Part shown: positions 23,194-32,193 of the stretch, piece by piece | Position numbering within the stretch: position 1 is the first letter of the stretch | How the letters are laid out: each line of letters starts with the position of its first letter | Origin: Betaproteobacteria bacterium | GTDB lineage: Bacteria; Pseudomonadota; Gammaproteobacteria; Burkholderiales; Casimicrobiaceae | Direction of reading: 5' to 3' | NCBI GenBank assembly: GCA_016717855.1 | Contig: JADKEV010000027.1 | Span: 1 to 64,000, forward strand | Length of the DNA stretch: 64,000 bases | Position numbers and translations under genes: made by a program | Notes under the pieces: model-generated | Seen by the model: only the letters and a program-made list of their open reading frames with translations | What the model was told of the DNA's origin: nothing | The model's database searches: none

Positions 23194-24966
23194 CTACCCG
23201 GCGTGCATCCCGAATTGCAGCGCCGCCAGCTTCGCATAGAGCCCCTCCCCGGCCACCAGCGCGTCGTGGGTGCCGGTCGCGACCACGCGCCCTTCGTCCA
23301 TCACGACAATGCGCGTCGCCTTGCGCACCGTGGCCAGCCGGTGGGCGATCACCAGCGTGGTGCGATCCTGCATCAGGTATTCGAGCGCGGCCTGCACCTG
23401 ACGCTCGCTTTCCGCATCGAGCGCGCTGGTGGCCTCGTCGAGCAGCAGGATAGGCGGGTTCTTCAGGATCGCGCGCGCGATCGCGATGCGCTGCCGCTGT
23501 CCGCCGGAGAGGCGGACGCCGCGCTCGCCCAGGAAGGTCCGGTAGCCCTCGGGCAGGCGTTCGATGAACTCGTCGGCAATCGCCGCGCGTGCCGCGGCCT
23601 TGACCTCCTCGTCGGTGGCGCCGGCGCGGCCATAGCGGATGTTCTCCATCGCATCCGCGGAGAAGATCACCGTGTCCTGCGGAACGATGCCGATGCGCGC
23701 GCGCACCGCTTCCGGATCCGCGTCCGCGATGTCGACGCCGTCGACCAGCACTCGTCCCTGCTGCGGATCGTAGAACCGCAGCAGCAGCTGGAACAGCGTG
23801 CTCTTGCCGGCGCCGGAAGGGCCGACGACGGCGACCGTCTCGCCGGAATGCACTTCGATCGTCACGCCGGCCAGCGACGGATGGTCCGGCCGCGACGGGT
23901 AGCGGAACGTGACGCCCTCGATGGCGATCTCGCCGCGCGGCGCGGGCAGCGGCACCGGATTTGCCGGCGCGACGATATCGGGCTTCGCCGCCAGCAATTC
24001 CATCAGCCGCTCGGTGGCCCCGGCCGCCCGCTGCACGTCGCCCCAGACCTCCGATAGGGCGCCAATCCCGCTGGCCACCATCACCGCGTAGAGCACGAAC
24101 TGGCTCAGTTCGCCGGCCGTCATCGTGCCGTCGAGCACGGCGCGCGCGCCCAGCCAGAGCACCAGCACGATGGCGCCGAACACCATCACGATCATGATCG
24201 CGGTCAGCGCCGCGCGGGCGCGGATGCGGCGCAGCGCGGTGGCGAACGACGCTTCGACCGAGTCGCCGAAGCGCGCGGCTTCGTTGCGGGTCTGGGTGAA
24301 CGCCTGCACCGTCGACACCGCATTAAGCTTCTCGCCAGCCAGCGCGCTGGAATCCGCGACCCGGTCCTGCGTGGCGCGCGAGAGTTTCCGCACCTTGCGG
24401 CCGAACGCGATGATGGGCAGCACGACAACCAGCAGCAGCCCTATGGTGTAACCAGTCAGCCGCGGGCTGGTGACGGCCAGCATGACCAGCCCGCCCGAGA
24501 GCAGCAGGATGTTGCGCAGCGCCATCGACATGCTGGTGCCGACGACGACCTGGATCAGCGTCGTGTCGGTGGTCAGCCGCGAGAGCACTTCGCCGGTGCG
24601 GGTGACTTCGAAGAACGCCGGGCTCATCCCGATCACGTGCTTGTACACGGCGCTGCGGATGTCGGCGACCACGCGCTCGCCCAGCCACGACACCAGGTAA
24701 AACCGCGCCGCGGTGAACAGGCCCAGCACCGCAGCGACCGCAAAAAGCAGCAGGAAATAGCGGTCGATATGCTCGGTGTTCGAGCGCGAAAAGCCCAGGT
24801 CGATCATCTGCCGCACCGCGACCGGCAAGGCCAGCGCCGCGGCGGCGGCGATCACCAGCACGACCAGCGCGAGCGCCAGCGTGCGTCGGTGCGGGCTGAC
24901 GAACTGCCAGAGCCGGCTGAGGGGGCCGATCACGGCCTTGGGCGGTGCGGGGTTCGCTGCGGACAT
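23194..24966 (-). CDS. ABC exporter half-transporter (MsbA-like TMD-NBD fusion)
   Basis: 590 residues. Six transmembrane helices in the first 330 residues (RTLALALVVLVIAAAAALAL and others) include the coupling-region SPAFFEVTRTGEVLSRLTTD. The nucleotide-binding domain has Walker A VVGPSGAGKSTL, Q-loop IGIVPQDTVIF, signature LSGGQRQRIAIARA, Walker B ILLLDEATSALD and H-loop VIAHRLATV, all intact. It should act as a homodimer exporting lipids or hydrophobic compounds across the inner membrane. It ends the long leftward block but is separated by 48 bases from the GcvT-like gene, so it may be co-transcribed. Confidence 0.9.
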   Translation of the reverse strand: MSAANPAPPKAVIGPLSRLWQFVSPHRRTLALALVVLVIAAAAALALPVAVRQMIDLGFSRSNTEHIDRYFLLLFAVAAVLGLFTAARFYLVSWLGERVVADIRSAVYKHVIGMSPAFFEVTRTGEVLSRLTTDTTLIQVVVGTSMSMALRNILLLSGGLVMLAVTSPRLTGYTIGLLLVVVLPIIAFGRKVRKLSRATQDRVADSSALAGEKLNAVSTVQAFTQTRNEAARFGDSVEASFATALRRIRARAALTAIMIVMVFGAIVLVLWLGARAVLDGTMTAGELSQFVLYAVMVASGIGALSEVWGDVQRAAGATERLMELLAAKPDIVAPANPVPLPAPRGEIAIEGVTFRYPSRPDHPSLAGVTIEVHSGETVAVVGPSGAGKSTLFQLLLRFYDPQQGRVLVDGVDIADADPEAVRARIGIVPQDTVIFSADAMENIRYGRAGATDEEVKAAARAAIADEFIERLPEGYRTFLGERGVRLSGGQRQRIAIARAILKNPPILLLDEATSALDAESERQVQAALEYLMQDRTTLVIAHRLATVRKATRIVVMDEGRVVATGTHDALVAGEGLYAKLAALQFGMHAG

Positions 24967-25014
24967 CGGGTGCGCTTCGCTCGGTGCGTGGGAGTCGCCC
25001 GGAGTGTATCAACT

Positions 25015-27441
25015 TCACCCCAGCAACCGCGCCCGCTGCGGGTCGTACGCGCAGCCATCGATCCGCACTGCGGGCGTGGTTTCGCCGAACGCTTCGATCT
25101 CGAATGCCGTGGCTTGCGCATCGGCGGCCGGAACGTAGCCGAAGACGATGCTCTTCTCCACCGTGAAGCCGTAGTTGCCGCTAGACGTGCTGCCGAGCAC
25201 GCGGCCGTCGCGCAGGATGGTCTCGCCGCCATAGACCGGCAGCGGGCGTTCCAGCAGGAAGCAGCAGAGCTTCTGCCGCACGCCTTCCGCCTTGATTCGC
25301 CGCAGCGCCTCGCGGCCCTGGAAGTCGCCCTTGTTCAGCGCCACCGCGAAGCCCAGCCCCGCCTCGAACGGGTTGTAGTCGGGCGTGATGTCGGCGCTCC
25401 AGTACAGGTAGCGCTTTTCCATCCGCAGGCTGTCGATGGCGCGATAGCCGGCGTGGCCGATGCCGAACTCGGCACCCGCCTCCAGCAGCGTGTCGAACAC
25501 GTACGCCGCGTATTCGGTCGGGATGTGCAGTTCCCAGCCGAGTTCGCCGACGTACGAGATGCGCACCGCGAGCGCAGGCGCCAGGCCGATCCGGATGTGC
25601 TTCGCGCTCATGTACGGAATGCCGGCGTTGCTCACGTCGTCGCGCGTGACCTTCTCCAGTACCCGGCGCGCCAGCGGGCCGCAGAGGTTGAGCACCGCGC
25701 GCGCGGACGTGACGTCGGAGAACTGCACGCTGCCGTCGGCCGGCATGTGGGCACGGATCCAGCCGCCGTCGCGCGTGCCGAAACCGCTGCCGGTGACCAG
25801 GTAGAAGCGGTCGTCGGCCAGGCGCACGATGGTGAGATCGGCTTCGATGCCCCCGCGCGCGTTGCAAAGCTGCGTGTACACCGCGGCGCCGGGCGGCTTG
25901 TCCAGGTTCGCCGCGGCCAGCCAGTTCAGGTACTCGAACGCGCCCGGCCCGCCGACCTCGAACTTGGTGAACGAGCTCATGTCGATCAGCGCGACGCCTT
26001 CGCGCACCAGCCGGTGCTCGGCGCCGACGGTGTCCCGCCAGACCTGCCGGTCGAATGTTTCGTGCGTGGGCTCGGGCACGCCGCCGCGGCGGAACCAGTT
26101 GGGCCGCTCCCAGCCGTTCTTCGAGCCATGGACCGCGCCCGCCGCCAGCAGCTTGTCGTGGAAGGGGCTGCGCCGGGCGCCGCGCGCGGCGACGCGCTCT
26201 TCGTTCGGCCAGCCCATCTTGTAATACGCCGCGTAGGTTTCGATCCCGACGTCGTGCAGGTACGCGGGACTCGCGTGATGCTGCGAAAACCGGCGCACGT
26301 CGAACGCCCACAAGTCCATCCCCGGGTCGCCGTCGACGATCCAGCGCGCGAGCACCTGACCGGCGCCGCCCGAGCCGGCGATGCCGGCGGTGAAGCCGCA
26401 GGCGAGAAAGTAGTTGTCGAGGTCCGGATGCAGGCCGATGATGGGCTCGCCATCGGCGGAGACCGGGATCGGGCCGTTGATCACGGTGCGGATGCCGAGT
26501 TCGTTGAGCAGCGGCAACCGGGTCGCCGCCGGCACGACGAAGCGCTCCAGCCGTTCCATGTTCTGCGGAAACAACTGCTGCGCGAAATCCGGCGGCAACC
26601 GGCCATCGCCGTACGGGGCGACGGTGCCCTCCTCCCAGCCGCCGATCGCGAACGCGCCTGGCTCCGGCTTCAGGTAGAAGTTGTTGTCGGGGTCGCGCAG
26701 GCTGGGCAGGCCGGGCGGGATCCGGTCGGTCTTCTCCGTCACCAGATATTGATGCTCGACCACGGTGACCGGCAACTCGAGGCCGGCCAGCTCGCCGAAC
26801 TGCCGGGCCCAGAGGCCGGCGGCGTTCACCAGGATTTCGCACCGGACGTCGCCGTGCGCCGTGCGCACGGCCGTAATGCGCTTGCCCATCCTCTCCACGG
26901 CGGTGACCGTCACGCCCTCGACGATGCGCACGCCGCCGGCGCGCGCGCCCTTCGCATACGCCTGCGTCAGGCCGTACGGGTCGACGTAGCCGTCCGAGGG
27001 AACGAACGCGGCGCCGTGCACGCCTTCGAGGTCGATCAGCGGGAACTTGTCGTACGCCTCGCGCGGCGAGAGCAGGTGCATGTCGAAGCCGATGCTGCGG
27101 GCGATCGTCGCCGAGCGCTTCAACTCCAGCCAGCGGTTGGCCGACGACGCGAGCCGCAGGCTGCCCGTCCCGTGCCAGCCGACGTCCTGCCCGACCTCCT
27201 CGCCGATCGCGGCGTAGAGGCGCGCGCTCATCTGCATCATCCGCGTCAGGTTCGTCTTGCCGCGCAGCTGGCCGACCAGCCCCGCGGCGTGCCAGGTGCA
27301 GCCGGAGGTCAGCGTGCTGCGCTCGAGCAGCAGCACGTCTTTGGCGCCCAGCCTGGCCAGGTGATAGGCGATGCTGCAGCCGACGGCGCCGCCGCCGACG
27401 ATGACGATGCGCGCCTGCGCGGGTAACTGGGGAGCGTTCAT
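25015..27441 (-). CDS. GcvT-like FAD-dependent dimethylglycine/sarcosine dehydrogenase, copy 1
   Basis: 808 residues. An N-terminal D-amino-acid-oxidase-type FAD domain has RIVIVGGGAVGCSIAYHL and SGCTWHAAGLVGQLR; the His in WHAAGL corresponds to the covalent flavin His of dimethylglycine dehydrogenase. A central FAO region and a C-terminal aminomethyltransferase (GcvT-like) half follow, with YVGELGWELHIPTEYAAYVF, GYRAIDSLRMEKRYLYWSADI and a late ETILRDGRVLGSTSSG. It oxidatively removes N-methyl groups, passing formaldehyde to tetrahydrofolate. Ten bases after the Rieske gene in the same operon. Exact substrate (dimethylglycine, sarcosine or another N-methyl amine) is undetermined. Confidence 0.88.
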   Translation of the reverse strand: MNAPQLPAQARIVIVGGGAVGCSIAYHLARLGAKDVLLLERSTLTSGCTWHAAGLVGQLRGKTNLTRMMQMSARLYAAIGEEVGQDVGWHGTGSLRLASSANRWLELKRSATIARSIGFDMHLLSPREAYDKFPLIDLEGVHGAAFVPSDGYVDPYGLTQAYAKGARAGGVRIVEGVTVTAVERMGKRITAVRTAHGDVRCEILVNAAGLWARQFGELAGLELPVTVVEHQYLVTEKTDRIPPGLPSLRDPDNNFYLKPEPGAFAIGGWEEGTVAPYGDGRLPPDFAQQLFPQNMERLERFVVPAATRLPLLNELGIRTVINGPIPVSADGEPIIGLHPDLDNYFLACGFTAGIAGSGGAGQVLARWIVDGDPGMDLWAFDVRRFSQHHASPAYLHDVGIETYAAYYKMGWPNEERVAARGARRSPFHDKLLAAGAVHGSKNGWERPNWFRRGGVPEPTHETFDRQVWRDTVGAEHRLVREGVALIDMSSFTKFEVGGPGAFEYLNWLAAANLDKPPGAAVYTQLCNARGGIEADLTIVRLADDRFYLVTGSGFGTRDGGWIRAHMPADGSVQFSDVTSARAVLNLCGPLARRVLEKVTRDDVSNAGIPYMSAKHIRIGLAPALAVRISYVGELGWELHIPTEYAAYVFDTLLEAGAEFGIGHAGYRAIDSLRMEKRYLYWSADITPDYNPFEAGLGFAVALNKGDFQGREALRRIKAEGVRQKLCCFLLERPLPVYGGETILRDGRVLGSTSSGNYGFTVEKSIVFGYVPAADAQATAFEIEAFGETTPAVRIDGCAYDPQRARLLG

Positions 27442-27451
27442 GGGCGATTCC

Positions 27452-28709
27452 TCATGCGGCCGCGCGCAGCGTGTTGACGTACCACTGCAGGAACGCGTCC
27501 AGGTTGTATTCCTTGTACTGCGACAGCGGGCCCGGCACGTACGCAGAACTCTCGACGCCCTTCTGCTGCCGCTCGCAGATCTGCCAGTCCTGCTCGCCGG
27601 TGAGCTGCCAGAAGGGCAGCAGCCGCTCGAGCCGGTAGTCGCGGCCCTCGACCGCCTTGTCGTCGACCAGCCAGATCATCCGCGCCTCGGTCAGGCGCGG
27701 GCCCCGGGGCGTCAGCCGCGTGGTCACGCCGTGATCGCAGCTCGAATGGTTCCAGAAATTGGGCAGGGTCCGCGCCCGCACCGTGCCCACGTCCTCGTCC
27801 GGGTAGTCGCCCATCAGCACGTCGCAGACGCGGCGGCCGTCCATCGACTCGGTGACCCAGCCGTCGATCAGGATCGTCCGGTTGGCCGAGTACCAGATGC
27901 CGTGTTCGGCATCGGGGAACGGTGTCATCCCCGCCTCGGTATGCGTGGCGGCGAGGCCTTTGTCCGCCCACTTCTGCTTCGTTGCGCCGGGTCTGTTCGG
28001 CGATCTTCGCGGCGACGGCCGGTGTCGTGTCGTCGACGTTGTAATGATCGAAATTGGCCTTGATGTACTGCGGGTGGTTGATGTTGCAGTGGAAGCATTC
28101 GCGGTTGTTTTCCCAGACCAGCTTCCAGTTCGCGGGAATCTGGTAGTCCGCGATCTTCGCGATCTTCGCGCGGCCGAGTCCCTGTGGCTTCAATACCGGC
28201 GACATCAGCGCCCGCGCAGCGGCGAAGTCGGGAGGATCGGCCGCAAAGCTGATGAAGATCAGTCCGTCCATCTCCTCGACGCGCACCGGGTGCAGTCCGT
28301 ACGCGCCCTTGTCGAAGTCCTGCATGCCGCGGCAATGGCGCAGCTTGCCATCGAGGCCGTACGTCCACTGATGGTAGGGGCAGACGAAGTTGCGCGTCTT
28401 GCCGCAGGCTTCGGTGGCGATCACCGACCCGCGATGCCGGCACACGTTGTGATGCGCGGCCAGCGTCCCGTTGTCCTGCCGGACGATGATCGCCGCATTG
28501 GTCCCGACCTCGTAGACGAAGTACTCGCCGGGCTCCTTCGCCTGGCAACTGTGCCCGGCGAACAGCCAGCCGCGCTGCCAGTAGAGTTCGAGCTCCAGTT
28601 CGTAGAGCGCGGTGGTGGTGTAGAACGCGCGCGGCAGGCCGAAGCCGGGCCGGTGCGCGGCCGCCAGTTCGCGGGCCAGCGCCAGTTGCGGGGTGCTCAA
28701 TGTGGGCAT
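27452..28709 (-). pseudogene. Rieske non-heme iron oxygenase, GbcA-like, one frameshift
   Basis: Oxygenase alpha subunit of the type that demethylates quaternary amines (glycine betaine, stachydrine). The Rieske centre is C90-R-H92 and C110-P-Y-H113 (NVCRHRGS...FVCPYHQWTYG). The mononuclear iron site is in NWKLVWENNRECFHCNINHP with H207 and H212. After about residue 245 the frame is lost: around 27971-27980 the coding strand reads GAAGCAGAAG, one base too many, and the rest (EAGMTPFPDAEHGIWYSANR ... AYVPGPLSQYKEYNLDAFLQ) continues in the next frame to a stop at 27452. Both halves are well conserved, so this may be a sequencing error. No reductase partner is in the window. Confidence 0.82.
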
Positions 28710-28730
28710 GATGGGCTCCGGTGCTGTGAG

Positions 28731-29612
28731 TCAAGGGGTTGCGGCGGAGGGCGGCGCGCCTGGCGGGCCGAAGATCGCGCGCGCGGCCGGGGTGTCGGGC
28801 AGCGGCAGGATGCCCTGCCGGTCCAGCCAGTCGAGGATCACCAGGCTCGCGTCGGGGGTGATCTTGCCGCCCTCGCGCAGCAGATCGATCACCGCGTCGA
28901 TGGGCAGCAGCTGGAACTCGCTGACCTCGCCGTCGGTGTTGCGCGGCACGACCGCGGACGGCAGCTCCAGGTCGTGGACGAGGATGACTTCGGATTGCAG
29001 GCCTTCGGGCACCGCGCGGCGGATGCGCAGTTGCCGCCCGGCGCGGGCCGCAGCCGCCTGCGCGGCCGTCAGGCCGGCTTCTTCCCAGGCTTCCTTGACC
29101 AGCGTCTCGCGCATCGACAAGCCCGCCGGCACGCCGCCGCCGATCATGTTGTCCAGCATCCCCGGGTCGATGGCCTTGGACAGGCTGCGCCTGGCTATCC
29201 ACATCGCGGGTCCGGCGGCTGTCCCCGAGACGCCATTGACGTGCACCGCGCGCGAGGTGATGCCGAACGCGCGCGCCGCGGCGCGCTCGATGGTGAGCAA
29301 TGGCGCCTGGCCCGGCTGCGCCTCGTCGCGCACTTCGTAGATCTCGTCGCGCCAGCCGGTGATGACGCCGCTCGTCGCGAGTTCGCGCGTGACGGCGGCC
29401 AGCGCGTGGCTGCGCGCGTCTGGATCACGCAGTCTCGCGTCCAGATGAACCGCGCCGCTCGCGTCATGGTTGAACGCATCGGGAAACCGGCGCAGCGCCT
29501 GCGCGAACGCGGGCCGCACCCAGCCGACGGTTGCGGCGCCCACCCGGAATGGCAGGAAGCCCGGCGCCGCCGCGTCATACGCGGACTCCAGCAGGCGCGC
29601 GATGCCGTCCAT
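28731..29612 (-). CDS. DUF4743/Nudix hydrolase, TNR3-like
   Basis: 293 residues. An N-terminal DUF4743-type domain (FLPFRVGAATVGWVRPAFA, then HALAAVTRELATSGVITGWR) is followed by a Nudix domain (TSRAVHVNGVS, then GGVPAGLSMRETLVKEAWEE as Nudix box, with K for the usual first R). This architecture matches the thiamine-diphosphate-processing TNR3/YJR142W-like group. Seven bases separate it from the upstream GcvT-like gene and 21 from the Rieske gene, so it is inside the demethylation operon. A housecleaning or cofactor role is possible; its substrate here is unknown. Confidence 0.85.
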   Translation of the reverse strand: MDGIARLLESAYDAAAPGFLPFRVGAATVGWVRPAFAQALRRFPDAFNHDASGAVHLDARLRDPDARSHALAAVTRELATSGVITGWRDEIYEVRDEAQPGQAPLLTIERAAARAFGITSRAVHVNGVSGTAAGPAMWIARRSLSKAIDPGMLDNMIGGGVPAGLSMRETLVKEAWEEAGLTAAQAAAARAGRQLRIRRAVPEGLQSEVILVHDLELPSAVVPRNTDGEVSEFQLLPIDAVIDLLREGGKITPDASLVILDWLDRQGILPLPDTPAARAIFGPPGAPPSAATP

Positions 29613-29618
29613 GGCCGC

Positions 29619-32081
29619 CTACGCCCTCGCCCGCGTGCCAGCGGGATCCACCGGCGCGCGCAGATGGGCCCGGGCCGGCAGCAGCGTGCCCGCCAGATCG
29701 ATCTCGTAGCGGCCGGCGGCGATGTAGTCCGCATCGATCGTCGCTTCGGCACGCACTATCATGCCCAGCGCCACTGGCCGGCCCAGCGTATGGCCGTACG
29801 CCGCCGAGGTGACGAAGCCCGCGAGGTTACCGTCGCGCAGGATCGCTTCGCCGCCCCAGAGCATCGCCTCCGGCGCGTCGACGGTGAGGACCACGATGCG
29901 CCGCTTGACGCCTTCTTCCCGGACGCGCAGCAGCGCGTCGCGGCCGCGAAAGGGCAGGTCCCGGCCCAGCTTGCAGGCGAACGCGAGGCCGGCCTCGAAC
30001 GGATTGACATCAGGCGTGAGTTCCCTGCCCCATGCCCGATAGCCCTTTTCGATGCGCAGGCTGTCGATCGCGTAGTAGCCTGCGTCGGCCAGGCCGAACG
30101 CCGCACCGGCGCCGCGCAGCGTTTCGTAGACGCCCACCGCGAATTCAACCGGCACGTAGAGTTCCCAGCCCAGTTCGCCGACGTACGTCAGCCGGGTCGC
30201 GCGCACCGTCGCATGGCCGATATCGACCTCGCGGCTGGCGCCGAACGCGAACGCGGCAGTGCTCCAGTCGGCCTTCGACACCGACTGCAGCAGTTCGCGC
30301 GAGCGCGGCCCCATCACCGCGAGCACCGCGTGCATGCCGGTCACGTCAACGATCGCGCAATGCTTGTCCGCGGGGATCCGGCGCTCGATGAAGTCGAAGT
30401 CGCGCGTGGTCTGCGCCGAGCCGGTCACCACAAGGTACTGGTCGGGGGCCAGGCGCGTGAGCGTGAAGTCCGACTCGTAGGTGCCGCGTTCGTTGAGCAT
30501 CCCGGTGTAGACGGTCCGCCCGACCGGCACGGCAACGTCGTTGGCGACCATGAACTGGAGCACCCCCTCCGCATCGCGGCCCTTGACCAGAAATTTGGAA
30601 AACGACGACATGTCGAAAATCGCCACGCCGTCGCGGCAGGCGCGATGCTCGGCGCCGCTCCAGGCCAGCCACGCGGGCTGCCCGAACGTATAGTCGAGCT
30701 TCGCCTCTGCTTTTGAAGGGGCGAAGAAGTTGGGCCGCTCCCAGCCCATCTTCGAGCCGAAGCACGCGCCGTTCGCCTCCAGCAGCGCATAGAGCGGCGA
30801 GCGGCGGAACGGCCGGGCGGATTCGAGCTCGCGATTCGGCCACGGCATCTTGTAGTGCAGGCCCAGCGTCTCGCGGACGCGGTCGTGCAGCCACGCATCG
30901 TTGCCGTTGAAGCGCGCGAAGCGGCGGATGTCGACCGGCCACAAGTCCATCGTCGGCGCGCCGTTGACGATCCATTCGGCCAATGCCATCCCGGCGCCGC
31001 CGGCGGAGGCGATGCCCATCGAGTTGAAGCCGGCGCCGACGTAGAAGTTGCGCAGTTCGGGCGCTTCGCCCAGGATGAAATTGTTGTCCGGGGTGAACGA
31101 CTCGGGGCCGTTGAGGAACTGCTTGACCTCGCTGGTGGCCAGCGCCGGGACGCGGACCAGCGCGTTCTCCATCAGGATCTCGAAGGCCTCCCAGTTGTCC
31201 GGCAGCAGCTGGAATTCGAAGGGTTCGGGGATGCCGTCCATCCCCCACGGCGTGGCGTCGGGCTCGAAGCCGCCCATCACCAGCCCGCCCACCTCTTCCT
31301 TGAAGTAGATGTAGCCATCGGGATCGCGCAGCGTCGGCAGGTCGCGCGCGACGCCGGGAATCGCGCCGGTCACGATGTAGTAGTGCTCGGCGGAGTGCAG
31401 CGGCACGGTGATGCCGCACAGCCGCCCCACCGCCTTCGCCCACTGCCCCGCGCAGTTGACGACGACTTCCGCGGCGATGGTCCCGTCGGCGCCGTCCTTC
31501 GCCTGCCAGGCAACGCCGGCCGCCGCGCCATCCTTGGCGAGAATCGCGGTGACCTTGACGCCCTCGTGGATTTTGGCGCCGCGATTGCGCGCGCCCCTGG
31601 CCAGCGCCTGCGTCAGGTCGGCGGGATTGGCCTTGCCGTCGCCCGGCAGCCAGACGCCGCCATGGAGGTCGGCCGTCTGCATCGGCGGCCAGAGGCGGCC
31701 GGCCTCGGCGGGCGTGATCACCTCGCACGCGACGCCATAGGCGCGGGCCACGGCGGCGGTGCGCCGCAACTGCGTCATCCGCTCCGCGGTGCGCGCAACC
31801 GACAACGAGCCGCAGTTGTTCCAGCCGGTCGCCAGCCCGGTCTCGGCCTCGAGTTCGCCGTAGAGCTTCGTGCTGTAGCGGATCAGCCGCGTCATCGACT
31901 CCTGCGCGCGCAGCTGGCCGACCAGCCCCGCGGCGTGCCACGTCGTCCCGCAGGAGAGGCGGCCCTGCTCCAGCAGCACGACATCGCTCCAGCCGGCGCG
32001 CGCCAGGTGATAGGCGAGGCTGCAGCCGACGATACCGCCGCCGATGATGACGACGCGGGCTTGCGAGGGGGGCGCGGGCAT
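29619..32081 (-). CDS. GcvT-like FAD-dependent dimethylglycine/sarcosine dehydrogenase, copy 2
   Basis: 820 residues with the same architecture as copy 1. The FAD motif is RVVIIGGGIVGCSLAYHLAR, flavin-linking SCGTTWHAAGLVGQLR, and central KQFLNGPESFTPDNNFILGE and YVGAGFNSMGIASAGGAG. The C-terminal GcvT-like half has YVGELGWELYVPVEFAVGVY and SLRIEKGYRAWGRELTPDVN. It is closer in these motifs to the third copy at 62335 than to copy 1. First gene of the demethylation operon, with GCGGAG as ribosome site and phased repeats immediately upstream. Probably catalyses one N-demethylation step, with copy 1 the next (inference). Confidence 0.88.
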   Translation of the reverse strand: MPAPPSQARVVIIGGGIVGCSLAYHLARAGWSDVVLLEQGRLSCGTTWHAAGLVGQLRAQESMTRLIRYSTKLYGELEAETGLATGWNNCGSLSVARTAERMTQLRRTAAVARAYGVACEVITPAEAGRLWPPMQTADLHGGVWLPGDGKANPADLTQALARGARNRGAKIHEGVKVTAILAKDGAAAGVAWQAKDGADGTIAAEVVVNCAGQWAKAVGRLCGITVPLHSAEHYYIVTGAIPGVARDLPTLRDPDGYIYFKEEVGGLVMGGFEPDATPWGMDGIPEPFEFQLLPDNWEAFEILMENALVRVPALATSEVKQFLNGPESFTPDNNFILGEAPELRNFYVGAGFNSMGIASAGGAGMALAEWIVNGAPTMDLWPVDIRRFARFNGNDAWLHDRVRETLGLHYKMPWPNRELESARPFRRSPLYALLEANGACFGSKMGWERPNFFAPSKAEAKLDYTFGQPAWLAWSGAEHRACRDGVAIFDMSSFSKFLVKGRDAEGVLQFMVANDVAVPVGRTVYTGMLNERGTYESDFTLTRLAPDQYLVVTGSAQTTRDFDFIERRIPADKHCAIVDVTGMHAVLAVMGPRSRELLQSVSKADWSTAAFAFGASREVDIGHATVRATRLTYVGELGWELYVPVEFAVGVYETLRGAGAAFGLADAGYYAIDSLRIEKGYRAWGRELTPDVNPFEAGLAFACKLGRDLPFRGRDALLRVREEGVKRRIVVLTVDAPEAMLWGGEAILRDGNLAGFVTSAAYGHTLGRPVALGMIVRAEATIDADYIAAGRYEIDLAGTLLPARAHLRAPVDPAGTRARA

Positions 32082-32095
32082 CTCGGTCTCCGCTT

Positions 32096-32130
32096 TTTCA
32101 CAATTCCACAGATTGCCACATTATGCCACA
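32096..32130 (-). promoter_or_regulatory. Helically phased TGTGG repeats upstream of the demethylation operon
   Basis: On the coding strand TGTGGCAT, TGTGGCAA, TGTGGAAT and TGTGAAAA follow one another. The plus-strand CCACA units end at 32110, 32120 and 32130, exactly 10 bases apart, with a weaker one near 32102. They lie 15-50 bases upstream of the ATG at 32081 and directly downstream of a DeoR-family gene, making them a candidate operator for that regulator. Confidence 0.5.
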
Positions 32131-32193
32131 AGGCTCGGCATAAGCCGTGCAGTGGCCCAATCACAACTCGCGGTGTTGCGCTCCCCGGTCTCC

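Noticed and set aside
24637..30716. Plus-strand open frames of more than 900 codons opposite the GcvT-like and Rieske genes
   Set aside because: They are mirror frames of conserved minus-strand genes, with Arg/Val/Gln/Asp-rich composition and no recognisable domain.
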